DNA of 64,000 nucleotides from Providencia stuartii (GTDB lineage Bacteria > Pseudomonadota > Gammaproteobacteria > Enterobacterales > Enterobacteriaceae). The position numbers and the translations under genes are program-made. The DNA lies in contig NZ_CP119546.1 of NCBI RefSeq assembly GCF_029277985.1, forward strand, positions 620,001 to 684,000. Direction: 5' to 3'. Numbering within the stretch: position 1 is the stretch's first letter; every line of letters begins with the position of its first letter. The notes beneath the pieces were generated by a model. The model was not told the DNA's origin. It did no database searches and saw nothing but the letters and a program-made list of their open reading frames with translations. Positions 62,603 to 64,000 of this stretch are shown in pieces.

Positions 62603-62934
62603 AAGCCTGCAAGGCTTGGACAATACTGCTTCTGCCTACTGCTCTTGTTTCTGTTACTGATCCTGTTACTGCTACTGGTTAACGCATGGGTCAAGTAACC
62701 GTCAGACAAGGCTTGTTGAACCCTTTGCAAAGGGTTTAAAAACAGTTAGTAAAATTCTGCTTCGTATTGAATTTACTGGCTTAAAGCGAAGTCAGGAGCA
62801 TCTTTAAAATGCTCAGTCGAACTCAGTTCAAGCCTTTTTCAACCGTTTGAAAAGGGGTTGGCTAAGCCATACGTAAAGGGTATCGGTAAGGGTTACCTAA
62901 ACGGTTTGGCTAAGGCTTTCTGAAAGGCTTAGCC
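62603..62934. repeat. Cluster of hairpins between rumA and the exonuclease gene
   Basis: Within about 330 noncoding bases there are at least five stem-loops: AAGCC/GGCTT at 62603-62617; the perfect palindrome AACCCTTTGCAAAGGGTT at 62719-62736; GAGCAT/ATGCTC at 62796-62814; CCTTTTTCAA/TTTGAAAAGG at 62833-62855 (imperfect); and a 13-bp stem with one mismatch at 62908-62934 (GGCTAAGGCTTTC/GAAAGGCTTAGCC). No T-runs follow. Apart from the rumAB promoter, nothing else is recognised between 62427 and 63065. Confidence 0.7.
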
Positions 62935-63065
62935 AAAGCCTTCATACATGGGTTCACCCAGTAGAAAGATTAAAAAAACGCTGAGGTATCCAAGGTGCAT
63001 TTTGTACAACCTGTGGCACAGTGAAATAACCCAAAGCGAACAACAGAATTGAAGAGGAACCATCA

Positions 63066-63974
63066 ATGACAAGAGCCCCTGCGCCATTTCCGCTAGAGCG
63101 CCTCGCGGATATCCCAGAAAGACCAGAAGATTTTAGATTGCTGGAACGCATTCCTTTAACGCGTGAGCCGCAGTCCTGGCCACTTGAACTTTCTCCTATG
63201 GTCGGTGATGAACAGCCGATGGTGCTGCTCGATACAGAGACAACCGGACTGTCTGCCGATGACGAGTCCATTATTGAGCTTGGTATGGTTAAGGTGCTTT
63301 ACAGCCCCTCTGCTCAGCGGATTGTGTCGATTGTTGATGTGATCAGCCTGTATGAAGATCCCGGCAAGCCAATCCCCGAGCTGATTACCGAATTAACCGG
63401 TATCACTGATGAGATGGTGCAAGGCCAGCGCATTGATGATGCTCTGGTAGCGAGTTGGTTATCCGATGATCCGCTGGTGGTTGCACACAATGCGCAGTTT
63501 GATCGTCCTTTCTTTGAAAAGCGGTTTGCCGCATTAGGCCATCTATCTTGGGCCTGTTCAGCTAGCGGCATAGATTGGAAAGCACTGGGCTTTGAAAGTC
63601 GGAAACTTGAGTACCTGCTGCTTCGCTTAGGTTGGTTCTATGAAGGACACCGAGCTGCAACCGATTGTTTGGCGATGGCCTGGTTGTTTCAATTGTTGCC
63701 CGAGTCCGTTGCAAACTTGTTGTCTGAAGCAGACAGGCGAACTGTGTTAGTTCGTGCGTTTGGTGCGCCGTTTGACGTAAAGGACTATTTAAAAGAGCGT
63801 GGTTACCGCTGGCATGACGGTGTTAAAGGTGCCAACAAACATTGGTGGCGCGAAATCAGCGAAGACGAGTTGCCGCAGGAACAAACTTACCTGGATGATT
63901 TGTATCATCGTGGCTCAGAACATGCCCACTATGACTACAAAGATGCCCGCAATCGATTTAAAGCTTTGTCATAG
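63066..63974 (+). CDS. DnaQ-like 3'-5' exonuclease
   Basis: A 302-residue protein with a DEDDh exonuclease domain like the polymerase III epsilon subunit. Exo I reads VLLDTETTGL (D56, E58), Exo II VVAHNAQFDRPFF (about residues 139-151) and Exo III HRAATDC (about 198-204). A C-terminal extension (about 230-302, GAPFDVKDYLKERGYRWHDG onward) is tryptophan-rich and not part of the exonuclease fold. Genes of this type are common in SXT/R391 backbones; the role may be in element replication or repair. GAGGA is upstream of the ATG. Confidence 0.85.
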   Translation: MTRAPAPFPLERLADIPERPEDFRLLERIPLTREPQSWPLELSPMVGDEQPMVLLDTETTGLSADDESIIELGMVKVLYSPSAQRIVSIVDVISLYEDPGKPIPELITELTGITDEMVQGQRIDDALVASWLSDDPLVVAHNAQFDRPFFEKRFAALGHLSWACSASGIDWKALGFESRKLEYLLLRLGWFYEGHRAATDCLAMAWLFQLLPESVANLLSEADRRTVLVRAFGAPFDVKDYLKERGYRWHDGVKGANKHWWREISEDELPQEQTYLDDLYHRGSEHAHYDYKDARNRFKALS

Positions 63975-64000
63975 CCCCTTGCATATTTGAAAACCTCTGG

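Larger units (their letters stand above)
54553..64000. mobile_element. SXT/R391-family integrative and conjugative element, left end (partial)
   Basis: From the prfC junction to the window edge the gene order is hipB, hipA, xis, int, srpR, srpM, oriT/srpC region, mobI, rumB, rumA and a DnaQ-like gene. The xis-int-srpRM-mobI-rumBA block on one side of a prfC junction is the conserved left part of SXT/R391 ICEs. Base composition rises above that of the host flank. Transfer genes, the SetR/SetCD regulators and attR would lie to the right, outside this window. No antibiotic resistance gene is in the visible part. Confidence 0.93.

Overview
The window looks like a chromosomal segment of a Morganellaceae enterobacterium, most likely Providencia. 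The evidence is AT-rich coding sequence, the gene order rsmC-holD-rimI-prfC shared with E. coli and its relatives, an Mrp-type fimbrial operon with an MrpJ-like regulator, and the close match of many products to enterobacterial housekeeping proteins. The species is not settled by the sequence. From about 54.55 kb to the right edge the DNA is the left end of an SXT/R391-family integrative and conjugative element (ICE) inserted into the 5' end of prfC.

Layout. 1-600: end of an rRNA operon (23S 3' end, 5S, terminator), followed by about 1.2 kb without a recognisable gene. 1764-13387: idi, then the nitrate respiration locus, with narXL on the minus strand and narK-narGHJI on the plus strand, and an FNR box plus NarL heptamers between them. 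13494-16712: yedI, a family 2 glycosyltransferase and a nucleoside hydrolase. 17052-21298: a LuxR-type regulator followed by an amine-oxidase-like flavoprotein, a cupin and an aldehyde dehydrogenase, probably an amine catabolic operon of unknown substrate. 22572-29984: a complete chaperone-usher fimbrial operon of Mrp layout. 30584-32292: a diverged MetF-like protein and a signal-less AmiD-like amidase. 32534-35677: a second LuxR-type regulator divergent from an APC permease and a small companion protein. 35739-41896: a periplasmic Fes-like esterase, phoA with a Pho box, a YjbB-type phosphate transporter, a GNAT acetyltransferase and a small membrane protein behind a Fur-box-like palindrome. 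41993-42229: two tRNA-Leu(CAG) genes. 42382-44422: rsmC, holD, rimI.

44492-54242 holds a block between rimI and prfC: an unassigned 2-oxoglutarate oxygenase, a BCCT transporter, the two-component carnitine monooxygenase (CntA/CntB, YeaW/YeaX type), an aldehyde dehydrogenase, two regulators and a D-malate dehydrogenase. Together they make a complete inferred route: carnitine uptake, cleavage to trimethylamine and malic semialdehyde, oxidation to D-malate, decarboxylation to pyruvate.

The ICE joins prfC after codon 24, leaving a truncated reading frame at 54481-54573. In order from that junction it carries repeated GTGTACAAA motifs (candidate integrase arm sites), a hipBA toxin-antitoxin pair, xis, int, srpR and srpM (partition), an iteron and hairpin region that should contain srpC and oriT, mobI, an uninterrupted rumAB error-prone polymerase operon under a near-ideal LexA box, a hairpin-dense noncoding stretch, and a DnaQ-like exonuclease. 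The conjugation genes and attR lie beyond the right edge. No CRISPR array, insertion sequence or wholly new system was found. The least explained items are the MetF paralogue, the 2-oxoglutarate oxygenase, the fimbrial leader palindrome and the hairpin arrays in the ICE.
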